Source: Cylicocyclus nassatus
Taxonomy: Eukaryota; Nematoda; Chromadorea; Rhabditida; Strongylidae
Direction: 5' to 3'
Assembly: GCA_958299035.1 (NCBI GenBank)
Contig: CATQJL010000316.1
Coordinates: 50,155,585 to 50,219,584 of the forward strand
Length of the DNA: 64,000 bases
Part shown: positions 33,262 to 45,915 of the stretch, in pieces
Layout: the number at the start of each line of letters is the position of its first letter
Numbering within the stretch: the stretch's first letter is position 1
The notes under the pieces: generated by a model
The model's database searches: none
Told to the model about the DNA's origin: nothing
Seen by the model: only the letters and a program-made list of their open reading frames with translations
Made by a program: the position numbers and the translations under genes

Positions 33262-34149
33262 ATAGTCAGGATTTGCTCGATCCTGCGCTCTATTGGCATC
33301 GAAGATTTTGGGTAAATTTGCGCCACTAATCCATCCATCCACTTGTCAGTCGTTGTTTGTTATGAGAGCACATACTATCGGCATAATCTGAGGATATAGA
33401 TACGTATAGAGGAGCGTCCAAATCGTAGGCTCGTGGCTCATAGGCTATTTCTATGTGCCAGATGGATAAAATTGGTCTCAAAAATAATTTCCATTTTTAA
33501 ATTCGCATATGTGATGTTGCAGAGTAGTAATCAGAATTACTAGAAAATCGCTTTCATTGTCCTTGCGTAGTAAAATGGGACATGTCTGTACCTCAGGTAC
33601 CATATTTGGGCCACATCTTAGAGCTGGAAATAAAGCTGTTCATTTTCATATGTATGCTTGCATCAGCATTTTGATGCGGCGTAATCTTATACATTCAAGG
33701 CTAAGAGTCATATAATTCAACCTCAAGGCGATTTTGAATGTCCTGTAGAAGAACATTTACAGTGCAATATATAATGCATATCAAAGACTTCTTTGAATAC
33801 AAAGCACGTTCGTGTTCGTTCGTTCAGATCGTTTGCACGCAAGTGTCCACAAAATTTTGTTGACCAATCACATAGTTGGAAACTCAGCCCAAAGTGAAGT
33901 ACTTTTATTCTTCTTACATTAACGATGCGCCTTCTTCACCTCACATCTCCAGATAGATATCTCTTGGTGAAATGTAACTGCTTTTTGAACAGTTTGACAG
34001 GTTCAGAGCAATTCCCATTTATTCAACACCACTCTTACTCGGTGTCTTTTCTGATACAACTGCAAACTTGCCCGTAATTTTAACTGCCTATAAGCATCGT
34101 CTTAAAATCGGCAATTGCCACTGTTGGCTCAAAAGTAAGCATACCAATT
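33262..34149. other. No supported gene
   Basis: AT-rich intergenic DNA upstream of the MADF gene. Confidence 0.55.
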
Positions 34150-34164
34150 CCCCCCCCCCCCCCC
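34150..34164. repeat. Poly-C tract
   Basis: An uninterrupted run of C about 420 bases upstream of the MADF start codon. Prone to length change. Confidence 0.9.
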
Positions 34165-34363
34165 GCATTCGGTGTGCGTGGCCAACGCCACGCCCTTCTC
34201 TCGAATTTTTCATCCTTCCCCCTTTCCCCTCTCCTCAAACGAAAAGTTCTTGGATCCCTTACTCGAGGCAGAGTGTCAGCGAAGAAAACTCGCGTGTTGT
34301 TTCAAACCAGGTGAATTTTATGTAGCTTCAATATCAGGAGATACGGCGTTTCTATCTTGAGAA

Positions 34364-34578
34364 TTGCTTAGAGCCCCGCTATCGTCACAGCGGTTATATC
34401 TGGAGCGACCGCGAAGGTGTGCGCGGGGCTTAGCCGTTTCCGGTAGCCGACGGATTTCCGTTTCCGGTCTAATAGTGGCAGGACTGCTTTGCGGCCGTAG
34501 CAACAGAATTCTGTTCCTTTCGCTCGCATTCTCACTGTTTTTTCGCCTTTCCGTTTTCATGCCACTTCTTTCAGGACT
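34364..34578 (+). promoter_or_regulatory. GC-rich 5' flank and likely trans-splice acceptor of the MADF gene
   Basis: A stretch richer in GC than its surroundings precedes the MADF start codon and ends in a pyrimidine-rich tract with TTCTTTCAG at 34565-34573. I see no convincing TATA box. The acceptor could serve a spliced leader or an unseen upstream exon. Confidence 0.4.
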
Positions 34579-36546
34579 ATGTCCTTTCAGCCGGCGTTCA
34601 ACGCCCGGCTGATCGCCGAGGTGAAGAAGTACCCGTGCCTATACAATCATGCCAAGCGTGGAAGTGGAGATACCCTGGAGCGGATGCGAATCTGGGAGAA
34701 AATTGCCGCCGACGTCGATAGCAACTGTTCCGGTAGGTGCTCTGCTAATTGTTTCACGCTCTGAAGAAAATTCTCAATGATTTTCAGGTGACTTTGCCAA
34801 GAAGCGTTGGCTACAGTTGCGAGATCGATACCGAAAAGAACTGAAGACCGCGATCAAGCAGAATTTCGTCTCACCCGTTCGATGGTGCTACTTCTCACAT
34901 CTTTCTTGGCTCGATCCTTACCTCAAGGATAATCTGTGAGTTGGCAAAGTACTGGACCTACATTCGTTGCCTCATCCCTACGTCACAGAGTGTTGACCTC
35001 TTGCGAAAGTTATGGAGATATCAAGGATGACTACGGTGTCGACTTTGGTATCAGCTCGGTTAAGACCGAACCAGATGACTGTAAGCGTTCGATCCTGCTT
35101 GTTGCCAAAAATTTTATTGATATGTCTATCTTTAGCTGATGGCGGCCACTCCTCGTCCATGATGGAATCTTCTGTAATTGACCGTCTGTTAGCGTCGACT
35201 CATCAGCTCGCAGGTTCCCAAAAAGGTAAATCAAAGAAACTAAATCTTCATGCCGTACAACATGAGATTTCCTGTACTCACAACTTCTTTAAATTCAAAT
35301 TCTTTTCTATCTGAAACAGCGGGTATAGACACAAACGTAACATTTGGCTTAGGAAACTGTAAAACCGTCTTTTTTCTCTCTTTTACTTGTTCTGTTTGAA
35401 AATCTTGACTTGACATGAAATGACATAAAAATACTTCATAATTTTGCACGCAAAGGAGCTCTTCATAACTCTCCTGAAAGTTTGTTTTTCATCTTCAAAT
35501 TACGTGGAGAGTTGTAGCTTTTTGATGTATACTCGTGACACATAGGAAATCCAACATTTGTATTTCCTAAATTCCTTCCGCACATTTTCAACTTGAATTA
35601 TAAAGCTTGAACAGAGCCTTCCTAGTAGCGCTGATTCTCTTGGAAATCCATGAAAAATCTAGAAACATTAGAAACATAGAAGAATGGGAGAATTATAAGA
35701 GAAAAAAATGGAATTTGCTGTGCCGCCACACCGTGAAGACTCAGCCAATGAGTAGTCCTTTGTACTGTTCATATGTAATAAACTCTATAATGCGCAAGTA
35801 TGTCAGTTGGTCAAAGTTTCTAAATTATTCTCAGAGGAGAACGAAGAAAGTGTAATAAAACTTCGGTTACGACTTATCAATATTAGTGAAACGTATGACT
35901 GACAGAAAGACGCTCTGCATCAAATTTCTGTACGATATTTAAAGAGTCTGGAGTGTGACGTAACTTATGGAATTTCAGATGAGAGTAGAACCCACAGCGT
36001 CGCCGATTCTGGAGTGGATGAAGAACTGAAGCTTGACTGCGATAGGGCTCAAGACTTGTTGTTCAAAGAATCGAATGACGGCAAAGTGGAGCAGAGCGAA
36101 GCAGGATCAGCACTGTCTCATCAATCACAATCACTTTTGAAAAATCAGCTGATGGCCCATTACCAACAACTGGAGCAAGCGATGATCAAGCAAGCTGTGA
36201 ATGTGAGATCGCGCAGTATATTTTTGACCTTTGCGGTGAATTCCTTTGATTTAGGCCGGTAAAAGCGTAATGGACTGGATGAATGACGAAGACTTCCTTT
36301 ACTGCAGAATTATCGGGGTGCGATTGAAAAAAATGGAACCAAGGAAGAGGAAACAGGTGAACATTCACGTTGCAGTTACCTATCATTTGGCGTATTTTTT
36401 AGGTTCGTGCTCAGATTATGAGCCTTCTGGAAGAGTCTGAGAATGAACTTGAAGAGGATGATGACTCTATGAGTAGTCCGAATATCGATGCGGGCGAATC
36501 GTCCGGATACGACCATCCAGTACTGGATGTCACTCATAACCATTAG
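34579..36546 (+). CDS. MADF-BESS domain protein, seven exons
   Basis: Putative nuclear DNA-binding regulator. Exons: 34579-34732, 34788-34935, 34989-35080, 35136-35225, 35979-36202, 36255-36356, 36403-36546; total 954 nt, 317 aa, all GT/AG and in phase. The MADF (Myb/SANT-like) domain covers about residues 8-97: FNARLIAEVKKYPCLYN, then ERMRIWEKIAADV, then FAKKRWLQLRDRYRKELK across the first intron. A BESS-like motif lies at about 246-282 (DEDFLYCRIIGVRLKKMEP, then RKRKQVRAQIMSLLEE). The middle is acidic and glutamine-containing. The protein ends in an acidic Ser-rich tail. TTCTTTCAG ends five bases before the ATG, as expected for a spliced-leader acceptor. An AATAAA at 37317-37322 may be the poly(A) signal. 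MADF-BESS proteins in flies and worms are transcriptional regulators; the ortholog here is not known to me. Confidence 0.92.
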
Positions 36547-36860
36547 TTTTGAAATCATCTCTCCAGCCACTTCACACCGAAGATGCAAAAACTGTACAAG
36601 CATATATTCATCGAAAGTGAAGTTTTCAGAGTATAGCACGAGCTACGACTGGCGCTTTCATTGCACTTTTGATCATTATTCATTTGCTAGAGTCTCTCAG
36701 TTTGCTGCAGAGGCTGCGACATTACCATCGTATTGAATTCACGAAAAGTTTAACCCCTCAGATCTCCTCATTTGTGTAGTGAATTTGGGCATTCCTGAAA
36801 GTTAGCGTATCTTGTCTTACATATCCTTCAAACTCATTTGCATTCGCGCAGGCACATGTA

Positions 36861-37104
36861 TCGTTTATTCGTTGACCGTAACGACTGCTGACCGCGCGGC
36901 GACCGCTGCGCGTGCATGATGTTTTCGTAGAAAAGATGAATAGAAAGAAAACAGAGGATTCTTCTCATCTTTATAATGTAGAAAAGAAACAAAGAATTCT
37001 TCTCATCTTAAGCCACGGTCCAACTGTCACTTTTTCGCAAGTTTAGAAGGCACGCGTCGCAGTCGCCACGCGGTCGGCAGTCCGTACGGTCAACGAATGA
37101 ACGA
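36861..37104. mobile_element. Tc1/mariner-type MITE in the MADF 3' flank
   Basis: TA on both sides; inverted ends TCGTTTATTCGTTGACCGTA for about 54 bp, GC-rich inner part. It lies between the MADF stop codon and the putative AATAAA at 37317, so it may be inside the 3' UTR. Confidence 0.72.
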
Positions 37105-37322
37105 TACCTTTCCATTCAAGCTGTGATAATTAAAATGCTTAACGTTGTTAGCCTTGTTATGATTCTGTACAATGTATACTTGCCTTAAAGATCTGTATTT
37201 TTCTTGCCGAACACCCTTTCACGCGAGTACCTATTGATTTTAGTCATTTACTTCCTACTACTACTGCAGATCCTATTCTGTTTGATATTTTGACTGTATA
37301 TTGAGCATTCCCTTTGAATAAA

Positions 37323-38275
37323 TTTACTAGTTCTATGCTGTATTCATGCAAGTTCTGAATCTGTTCATATGCATTGTGATTCAGTTCATCAGTTCACGAT
37401 CCTAAGAGAAATGTAGTTGCAAACAATCAAACCATATCCATATATCGTAGTAATTTTCTCAACTTTTATAGATCTAAAAGCAGTCTGTCTCTTGCTTATC
37501 ACGAAAGTTTGTGGAATATTTGTATCTACTTGTCTTGAAATTCTGGTTTCCGCAATGCGCAAGTAGTAGAGATGCAAAACCGATGCAAGTCTCACTTTGT
37601 GTTCAAGAAAAGCAGGGCTTGGACACCAGCAAGTTGAATATTTTAGACAAAAACAAACTTCGTTTTTTGCAGGGTTATTGAAATTTTGCAAGAACTGGTG
37701 AGAGAACTTTCAATTCTATCAGGTCGTTTCAAAAGTTCTTTCCTTTAACCTCTCACAAAAACTCATGGAATAATGATGGTCAAACATTTTAGAACTATCC
37801 GATGTAAATTTTCTCCTCTTTTCAACACTCATATATTGAAGTCATTTGCTTTCGTACTCACTTAACAGGCAAAATTCCGAACTCATGATTTTTGCCATAG
37901 AGTTTAACATTTTCTTGAATTTCGGTCTCAGCCTTCGGAAAATCTGTTAACATGAATAGAGTTGACAAAGTGCAGTACAGCGGATTTTTTGGGCATTCTC
38001 GACTAGCTTGCCACATATTTCAAGCTAAAAATTTTTAGCTTTTGCAAAGTTGTGTGACAAACGAACGCAACTAACATTAAGAAATCTTTGAAAGAAGACT
38101 CAAGACACCATTATCATATGCACGTCAAGGATCTGTGTTATCATCTGTGCTTTTCATATTGCGCATGGATACCGTGACGAGAGGCAATCAACTGTCGCAC
38201 CCGTGGACGCGATGTTCCGAGATGGTGAGGTTTACATCTCAGGTAAAGTTCATGAGGACGTGTCTTCGTAGGCTC
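37323..38275. other. No supported gene
   Basis: AT-rich intergenic DNA downstream of the MADF gene. Confidence 0.55.
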
Positions 38276-38279
38276 TTAA

Positions 38280-38608
38280 AGGCAGCGTCCAGGCAAGTCT
38301 GGACACATAGGGATCTCGCGTGGATAGTAAATTTGGGGCCCTAACAAAGCACTGTCCAACCAGCAGCTCAGGTAGTGCTCTAACGGCTGAGATATATCCC
38401 TCGAAACTGGACCCCGCGATCGTATTTCGCATGGATTCATGGTGCAAAGCGTGTCCTGGCGCGAAACTGCCGCGGGTCCAGTTTTAAGAGGAATCCCTCA
38501 GTCGTTAGAGCACTACCTGCGCTGCCGCTTGAGCAGTGCCATAGTTGGGGCCCAAAAGTACTTTCCATGTAGAATCCCCATAGGTCCAGATCTGCCTGGA
38601 CGCTGCCT
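38280..38608. mobile_element. MITE with TTAA flanks, 329 bp
   Basis: TTAA at 38276-38279 and 38609-38612. Inverted ends AGGCAGCGTCCAGGCA and a second inverted block GTAGTGCTCTAACGGCTGAG against 38485-38520. TTAA fits piggyBac, but a shorter TAA-type target cannot be excluded. Confidence 0.65.
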
Positions 38609-38612
38609 TTAA

Positions 38613-39104
38613 TTGGCGATTTTTATAGATAGAATGGAGCCTGAGACATGCACCAATCGTTGGCACAGTTCCCAGTAACGTTGACCATACCCTCGATACA
38701 TAGAGCCACGTACTCTGGTAACCTTCACTTTGAGGCCTATGAGGGGCCACAACCTTCACCTGAAAAAAAAACCAGAAGTCATCCGGGGCTTCGCCCGGAT
38801 GTTATTATCCTGACTATATCGGAACGAATGTTAATGAAGCAAATATAGGCAATAATATCTTTAGCTTATCTCAGCGAAAACGAGAATTTGCGTTTTCATA
38901 GGTTTTTTTACGTTAAAAAGAAGGTTTCCGTGGATTTTTCGCCAGAATTTAGGACAGTTCCTCAGTTAACCTCTCATTTGACCAAAATAGAGTTTCAGAA
39001 GTTTAGGAAAGGTATTGGAGTTGAACAAAAACGAGAAACTGCGCTTGAATCTCGCGCAGAAAATCGCGCACGAAAACGCTGCTCTATCTCGTTGATGAGT
39101 GATT
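38613..39104. other. No supported gene
   Basis: Between the TTAA MITE and the foldback copy; short chance frames only. Confidence 0.5.
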
Positions 39105-40030
39105 TTTGAAGTTTGGGACGTTGTCAGTTCTCCTCGTCGTGTCATGGCGATCAGAATGATATATATTGTTGCAGGGTTTCGTTGAAACCCCTCGGAGATC
39201 TACGACCAGAGCCAAATGCCCCGTCGGCTCTGGTCTGTCTCCGCTGCTCGTCTGCGTCTCCGCGCGCTGCGCGCTACCTCGCTACCCCAAACGCGGGGCG
39301 CGGGGCATTTGGCTCTGGTACCCTTTTCTTCGCTGTTTCGAACCCAAATTTAGCAAGCTATAAATCATTTTGAAGCTCTTGATCTCTATTTTCACGCTGA
39401 CAACGTCCCAAAACCACATTTTTTGATTTGATCAAGAAATCCGGCAAAAACCTTGTTTTCGAAAATCACTTGTTTTTCTCCTAGTTTAACTCTTTTCACG
39501 CGGTTTTTTCGTGCATTCTACAGATCTTGCTTCGGTTTAATGCAGACAACCACCCAGCTCTTATTCTTTCGATTATAGTGGAATTTTTTGAGAAAAATCG
39601 TAAAAAGTGAATTTTTCTTTACTTTGTTCTTTTTCAGTGCTATCGCAGCGATTTTTTCCAGCTTGGGAGATTATTGCTCAGAACAATAAGCGCAACAATC
39701 TAGACAACGTCCCAGGAAACAGGAACGTCAATGCGGGGGTAAAAATTTAAAGGACGCATCGAAAATCAAAACCCCGTGTTGCAAACTGCCGGTCCTGGAG
39801 CGAAAACTTGCACTCCGAAAAGCCGCCAAATGAAAAATTTCAAACCTTATTGCGAAGTTTTTATCCAGTTTTCAGCGGTTTCTTTTGCTTTTAAATTTGT
39901 TTTATGTCATTTTCTCCTCTCTAATCTTCTTTAAACAACCTTCACTATTTATGACGTCAGATGCTCAAACAACCTTCACTTTTGACGCCCTGTCTCTAGA
40001 CTATCGAAGGTATGACGTTGACCCATAAAA
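39105..40030 (+). repeat. Copy of the large foldback family
   Basis: 39390-40030 matches the right arm at 61256-62035 (CTGACAACGTCCC, GGTCCTGGAGCGA, TTTTGACGCCCTGTCTCTA). A short left arm (39105-39130) and a hairpin CCAGAGCCAAATGCCCCG (39206-39320) make the inner end. The outer arm is missing. Confidence 0.65.
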
Positions 40031-40589
40031 GCAAGCAGGCAAGTTTTTTGAAAGAAACGTGAGAAGTGCAGGAAGAGTTACGAACTTCGTGAATGATTTA
40101 CTTACCTCACCACATCTCTGCAAAAAGGGCTTATTCCACAAAGACCACAATTTTCGTCAACAGCGTGTTCGAAAACCTCTATGAGCGAAGTGTCCTTACA
40201 ATCCAAGATCATCAGTTTGACCAAAATCCATCGGCGAGCTTCAGAACGTCAGACGAGAAAAAGAAAATGAAATACTCCGAATATCTCGGAAAATTTGCTC
40301 ATAGAGGTTATCCGATCTGCTGATTACGAATCACATCTGCTTAGCAAGAGAGCTACATATTTTAGGGCTATTGTGAGTGAAGGAGATCAAAAGATTCGCC
40401 TTGACGAGCTGAACACAATGCTGCTTCTAGATCCAGATTATATTCATTCCGAAAAAAGCTATGGCGCTGCGTAATTTGCCTGGTTCGCGTAGTTTCGCGA
40501 CAATCGGGGAATTTCGCAGAATTTCCAGAATGTCGCGGAATTCCGGGAATTCCGCAAAATTCACAGAAATCTGCACATTCTATGAGCGA

Positions 40590-40714
40590 TATTGCACTAT
40601 AAATCTAAGTTGGTACCTGCTCTATTGAATGGTAGCTAAGCGAAAGAAATTGTGGAAAGAGAGTTATTAACGATTGAAAATTGTGTACTTACTTTTGGGA
40701 CACCCTGTATTAAG
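40590..40714. mobile_element. Right-end fragment of the same Tc1-type foldback family
   Basis: Ends TTTTGGGACACCCTGTA like 22550-22566 and shares GCACTATAAATCTAAG and AGAGAGTTATT blocks. The left end is missing. Confidence 0.6.
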
Positions 40715-41104
40715 AATGATTGATAGCTCTTCTCTTGATTAGAAACTTTAAGTCAAGGATTTCAAGGCTTGCTTCTGACAACGTCACTTTGGCAACTATC
40801 CTTAGATGGCAAAGGTATATCTTGTCAATATGGGAACAAAAGCGATCCAATGGTTTGACTGCCATCTTTTAATCATCCTACAGTCAGTTATTTGATCTTT
40901 TAATCATCCTACAATTGTCAGTTATCAAATCATTCCCATCGGAACAGTTTTTGAAGCAGCGAATCAGATATAGTAAAATGATCGGGAAATTCTTGGCTTT
41001 CCATTTTAGCGGAGACCTGCAACAAGCCGTATACCGTATTGCGCGACAGAAAAAGTTGAAGATGCCGTTTTTCAAGAACCTTATCGTTTAATAGCAATAG
41101 CAGA

Positions 41105-41370
41105 GACAGTCGTAGTGGCTAGTGCTCTACGTGATATTACCGTGTTGAAGGTCACGGGTTCGATTCGACCCTGAGCCTAATTTACGGGCAAAAATTCTGT
41201 TCACAATTTCAGCGTCAGTGCTTCTTCCAAAGAAGAGCATGCATAAGCCGGCTGGAAAAAACTCCGTCTCATCGACATAGCAGACATGTTTCACATAGTT
41301 AGCTCGATAAAGGCTAGAGCGCCCTCGGAAGCGACGCGCGTTCGAGCCGAGGAATGCGAAAAGTGGGCGA
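41105..41370 (+). repeat. Two tRNA-like segments upstream of the LINE
   Basis: TGGCTAGTGCTCT...GGGTTCGATTCG (41113-41165) and TAGCTCGATAAAGG...GCGTTCGAGCC (41302-41352) resemble A/B-box pairs. The stems are imperfect. They probably belong to the LINE 5' region or a tRNA-derived SINE. Confidence 0.35.
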
Positions 41371-42301
41371 GGTTACCGTCTCTGCAAGGTGAAAGGCTAA
41401 ACTTCACCAGAGGCAACGATCCAAGACATCGCAGAACCTCCGTCTAGCTACCATCAGGTACACTCACCTCTCATTCTCGAGAGCTGGCAATTCTTTGGAA
41501 GAGAGGGCGACTCGATGTAGCCTGCATACAGGAAACAAAGTGGAGGGGAGCAAAGTCACGAGACATAACATTGGATATCGATATAAGCTCCTCTACAATG
41601 GTTCCAGCAGCAACAGAAACGGGGTTGGCATAGCTGTTTCGGAGACTCTAAGGAACAATATAGTTGTTTAGCGCATAAGCGACCGTCTGATAAGCATAAA
41701 GATAAATACAGAGAAACGATCCTAGGAGTAGTCACGGCCTATGCGCCACAAGTCGCATGTAAGGATGAAGAAAAGGACGCGTTTTGGTAGGAGTTTGATG
41801 GCCACATCGGTTCAATTCTGCTGAACGAGACACTCCTGCTAGGAGCAGATCTCAACGGACATGTGGGAGAAATGCGAGAAGGAGCAGGGAAATGTCACGG
41901 AAGATACGGAACATGCAGCTAAGAAGGTGAGCGCATCTGAAATTGCCTCAGCCCATGATCCCTGGCAGGCACATACTACATAACGAAGAATGACCACCTC
42001 ATCACATACGCGAGTGGCGACCGACAAGCGCAGATAGACCTGGGCAGTTCGACAACGTGACCTTAAACGTCTAAAGGACTGCATACCTCAACACAGACCA
42101 CTGCTTCTCGACATCAGAATCCTGATCGGTAGGCACATTAGGAGAGCCACAAAGACTAGGAGACGCATCAAATGGTGGAAATCGAAGACCAAGGAATGAC
42201 GAAGTGCAAAAAGTCAGAAAGGAAAGGAAGGATGTCTACGATGGCATATGATTAAACTGGAGAGCGATCGTCAGGCATATCGACAAGCCAAACAACTCAG
42301 A

Positions 42302-43010
42302 CATTCCAGTCGGAAAATGGCCGCGAGCCGCGGCCATTTTCCGACTGGAATTTCGCATCTCTCGCGGCCTGGCCGGAGAGCGGGCCTCGGCTCAACCGGC
42401 GATGAGCCTCATCTCGGCAGCAGATGGACGTCGGTTCAGCCGCTGCTGGTTGTCGGGCCGTCCGTAGCTCATGCTAGCACGATAAAACTGTCTTATATTC
42501 ACTGGCACATAAGAAAATGCACAGAAAAAACAGAAACTGAAGTTATCGTATAGAAGCTTTGAAAGCCAAGTCCGACTTCAAAATTGGATAACGCCAGATG
42601 CTATCCAATGCTGTTTACAGTACAACATATTGATCTCGTTCTTGCCTGGGAGACTGGAAACACTTCCAAGGCTATGAACATTGAGGGCAGCCTGACCATG
42701 ACCACCGTACATCACGCAAGTATCCTTTACGCTAAAACATTAGGAACGCGAGCCGCGGCCTTCATTTGACATAGGCCGCGGCTCGGCCGGAGTTTCTTAC
42801 ACGGATTTTGGTCCGCAGCTTATCCGCTGCAATGCTCCGCCCCATCATTAAGGGCCACGGCTGAGCCGGTGAGGCCATTTCCTCCCGCAGCTCGGCCACT
42901 GCAATGATAATGACATGGAAGGGCCGCGGGTCAGCTGCACCCCGGCCACGCCCCGAATTAGGACCGCGGGAAGGCCGGAAAGGCTTTTTGGGGCCGTGTG
43001 TCGTTCGCCC
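42302..43010. repeat. GC-rich block with hairpins inside the LINE
   Basis: Starts with a near-perfect hairpin (42302-42353: ATTCCAGTCGGAAAATGGCC pairs with its complement around AGC). It continues with many variants of GGCCGCGGCTCGGCC, and a second inverted pair flanks 42760-42775. LINE sequence resumes after about 43010. The origin of the block is unknown; no coding frame is supported. Confidence 0.5.
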
Positions 43011-44002
43011 AGTGTTTGAGAAGCTGCGAAGGCTTGTGTAAAGAAGGCAAAACAGATGCACGTAAAAGAGCTCTACGAGCAACTGGAGTGTAGCGAGGGA
43101 GAACGTGAGATATACTAGATATGGAGCACTTCTTCCATATCTAGGACAATCTCGGCAGGACGTTAAGAAGGCCAGAGGACACTACTGACACTACTGACAT
43201 ACTACTTGTGAGAGATGGAGAACCTACTTCGAGGAAGTTCAACACAGGTCGCACCGTCACCTCCATCTCAGAAAATAATGCCGTCGAAGGACCAGTACCA
43301 GGTCAGAGAAGAGAAGGTATGGTATGGCTAGCTGTAAGAAAACGAAAAATGGCAAAGCGACTTTTAGACGGCGAGTTCTGGAAAATATGTGGACAGTCCG
43401 GAGTCTCCTGCCTTACAAGTCTCCTAAGTCAAATCATAAGGAGCAAAAGCATGCTGGTATACCAGCACAACCATTCCGATATGGAAGAACAAAGGAGACA
43501 TAGCAGACCGCGCGTCCTACCGACCACCGAATGATGAGCCACTCTGAAAATCTTCGAAGGAATAATCAAAACGCGACTTTGAGATATCATAGAGTTGTCA
43601 TCGAATGAGTGCAGATTCGTGAGAGGAGTAGGTGCAATTGACGCGATCCATTCTGCTCGTATTCTGATAGAGAAATATAGAGAGAAGCAGAATAAACTAC
43701 ATGTAGCTTTCCTGGACCTGGAGAAAGCGTTCGGTGAAGTGTTCCCATATGTCATATGGCGGGCCTCACGGAAACACAGGGTGCCAGACGAGTACGTTTA
43801 GTGGATAAAGTTGATCTACCACAACGCGTCAAGTCACGTACAAACATCTGCAGGGCAATCGAAAGAGTTCCGAATCAAAACTGAAGTAAATCAAGGTTTA
43901 GTTCTCTCTCCCTTGCTCTTTATCACTGTGATAAACGCCGTATTGAGACCAGTCAAAAGTGAACTTTCTTGAACACTCCTCTACGCAGATAATGTGGTCT
44001 TG

Positions 44003-44321
44003 CTCAGACAATCGCCGGGGGCAGGCGGCCACCGGAAAAATAGATTGTTGATCACTCCACCCCGCTCGCGGATTTTTTGGAAAGCAATCAGGACTTTTCG
44101 GAAGACCGCTTGCTGAGTTCTTGATTCCTCAGAGATTCAGCAATATATCTGCAAAAGATAAGAGCGAAAAAAAATTCAATAGGCGGTCTCTCAAAAATTA
44201 GCTGACTCAGCAAGCGGTCTTCCGAAAAGTCCTGATTGCTTTGCAAAAAATCCGCGGGCGGGGTGCGAAAAATCAGCAATCTATTTTTCCGGTGCCCGCC
44301 TGCCCCCAGAAATTGTCTGAG
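44003..44321. mobile_element. 319-bp foldback MITE inserted in the LINE reverse transcriptase
   Basis: Begins CTCAGACAAT...GGGGGCAGGCGG and ends with the complement. The arms (about 44003-44130 and 44190-44321) match nearly base for base, including an AGACCGCTTGCTGAGT segment. It splits the LINE just after the YADN box. The target duplication is not clear. Confidence 0.75.
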
Positions 44322-44950
44322 TGATAGCAGATACGACAAACCGAAAAACAGGCTAGAGGTGTATGGCCTGAAGTTCAACACCAGAAAGACGGAACATATG
44401 GAAGGGGGAAGCAAACTCCAGGTACCATAAACATTGATGGTGAAAAGCTAAAGAGGGTAACCTTATACAAGTGCCTTGGCAGTCACATCTCAGCGGAAGA
44501 AGGCCTATAAGAGGAGGTCACGAGCAGGATACACACAGCGTGGATAAAATGGAAAGCCTTGATAGGGGATCTGTGCGACAATAGAATGCAAACGCACTTT
44601 GAATCCCAAATGTATCGGACCATTATCCATCCAGCCAGCAGCACTGTATGAAATCGAGTGCTGGCCATGTAGGCGAAACGAGGAGCGCAAAATCAGTGTC
44701 ATGAAAACAGGGATGCTACGATGGACCTTAGGATTCACACTGAAAGATCACTTCTGAAATGACACTGTACAGCCCAAATGTAAGTGGCTCCAATTGACCA
44801 GAAAATGCAGGAGAAGAGATTACGGTGCTACGGGCAAGTGTGGAAGGGAGGCACACCGGATTAATTTTGGTTGTAGAGGCACCAGGCAAGACCCAGAGGT
44901 AGACCCAAGATGAGGTGAATGGACAGAATCAAGGCCAACCTGACTTTGCC

Positions 44951-45915
44951 TCTGATAGGGAAGCATGGAAACAACTGACAAGAAGCAGACCCTGCATAAG
45001 CGGGACCAAAGCGAGGAAAAATCGTTTGATCGTTTTCAGAGTAGCAATTCAATGCAGGTTCGCGGCAGGTGTGCGTTAGATGGAGATGCGTTGTTCCTAA
45101 TGCATCGTCCTTGAATACGAAACAAGCAATGAGATACATTGTCAAAACAGAAACATTTCTGCCGTGTAGCTTAGATTAACGCGACGTTTAGCTTACAAAG
45201 ACATGCGGGGTACGTGCTGATCATAAAATCATATCCAATTCGCTCTCTACGAACATATTATTGTTTGTATTCTAGAAGATAAGCGGCAAACAAACTTCGG
45301 ATGTTAAAAATCACTTGTTGTACTCTCCTCCGAAAAAAAACCTTTGCATAATTATGGCATCGGATCGCAACAAGATAGAATTATCATTTCATTGTTTTAT
45401 TTTATTTCACTTCATTTCCTACTGGACACCGTCACGAGAGGGCGTACGAACAATAAGAAATCATGTAATTATATCATGAAAGCTTCACACCATTGAATAA
45501 ATTTAAATAGTGGATCAGCATAGTGAAAAGTCTGCCACACAAGCTGTCAAAGTATTCTCAGAGACTTAAAAACGAGCTTTTTAGTAGAGACTTTATGCTT
45601 GAACGTCCTGTCGTAATCTTGCAACAACGATAATTCCATATGTAGCTGTAATTTATCCGCTGATGACTTTAAGACTGGAGAGTTAAAAACGATGAAACAG
45701 ACTTTTGGGTTACCCGTATCTTGTCATTGTTTAAATCAGTTCTTTCCTTCCTCAGGGCTAAACAACTTGGAATTCAAATCTGATGAATTATATTTTTTCT
45801 GAGTGTTAACGAAGGGTAGACTGTGTAAACAAGCGAATATACTGTATTTTTATTATTGTAATCAATGCGGAACAAATGTTCAATTCTTTGAAGCTACTTA
45901 GTCAAGTTTGCGACC
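44951..45915. other. No supported gene; 3' side of the LINE
   Basis: May include the LINE 3' end; no tail could be placed. Confidence 0.45.

Larger units (their letters stand above)
41440..44950 (+). pseudogene. Decayed RTE-type LINE retrotransposon (endonuclease-reverse transcriptase)
   Basis: The AP-endonuclease start is readable at 41470-41650 (SRELAILWKRGRLDVACIQE, then TKWRGAKSRD). The reverse transcriptase is readable at 43600-44000: FVRGVGAIDAIHSARILIEK, HVAFLDLEKAF, then SPLLFITV and LYADNVVLL, so the YADD box is changed to YADN at 43982-43993. The C-terminal RTE signature RPRGRPKMRWMDRIK lies near 44890-44930. Many frameshifts and stops break the frame. It is interrupted by a GC-rich block (42302-43010) and by a foldback (44003-44321). 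Order and spacing match RTE elements. Confidence 0.85.

Noticed and set aside
41113..41352. Two possible tRNA genes
   Set aside because: Imperfect stems and position before the LINE suggest tRNA-derived repeat parts.
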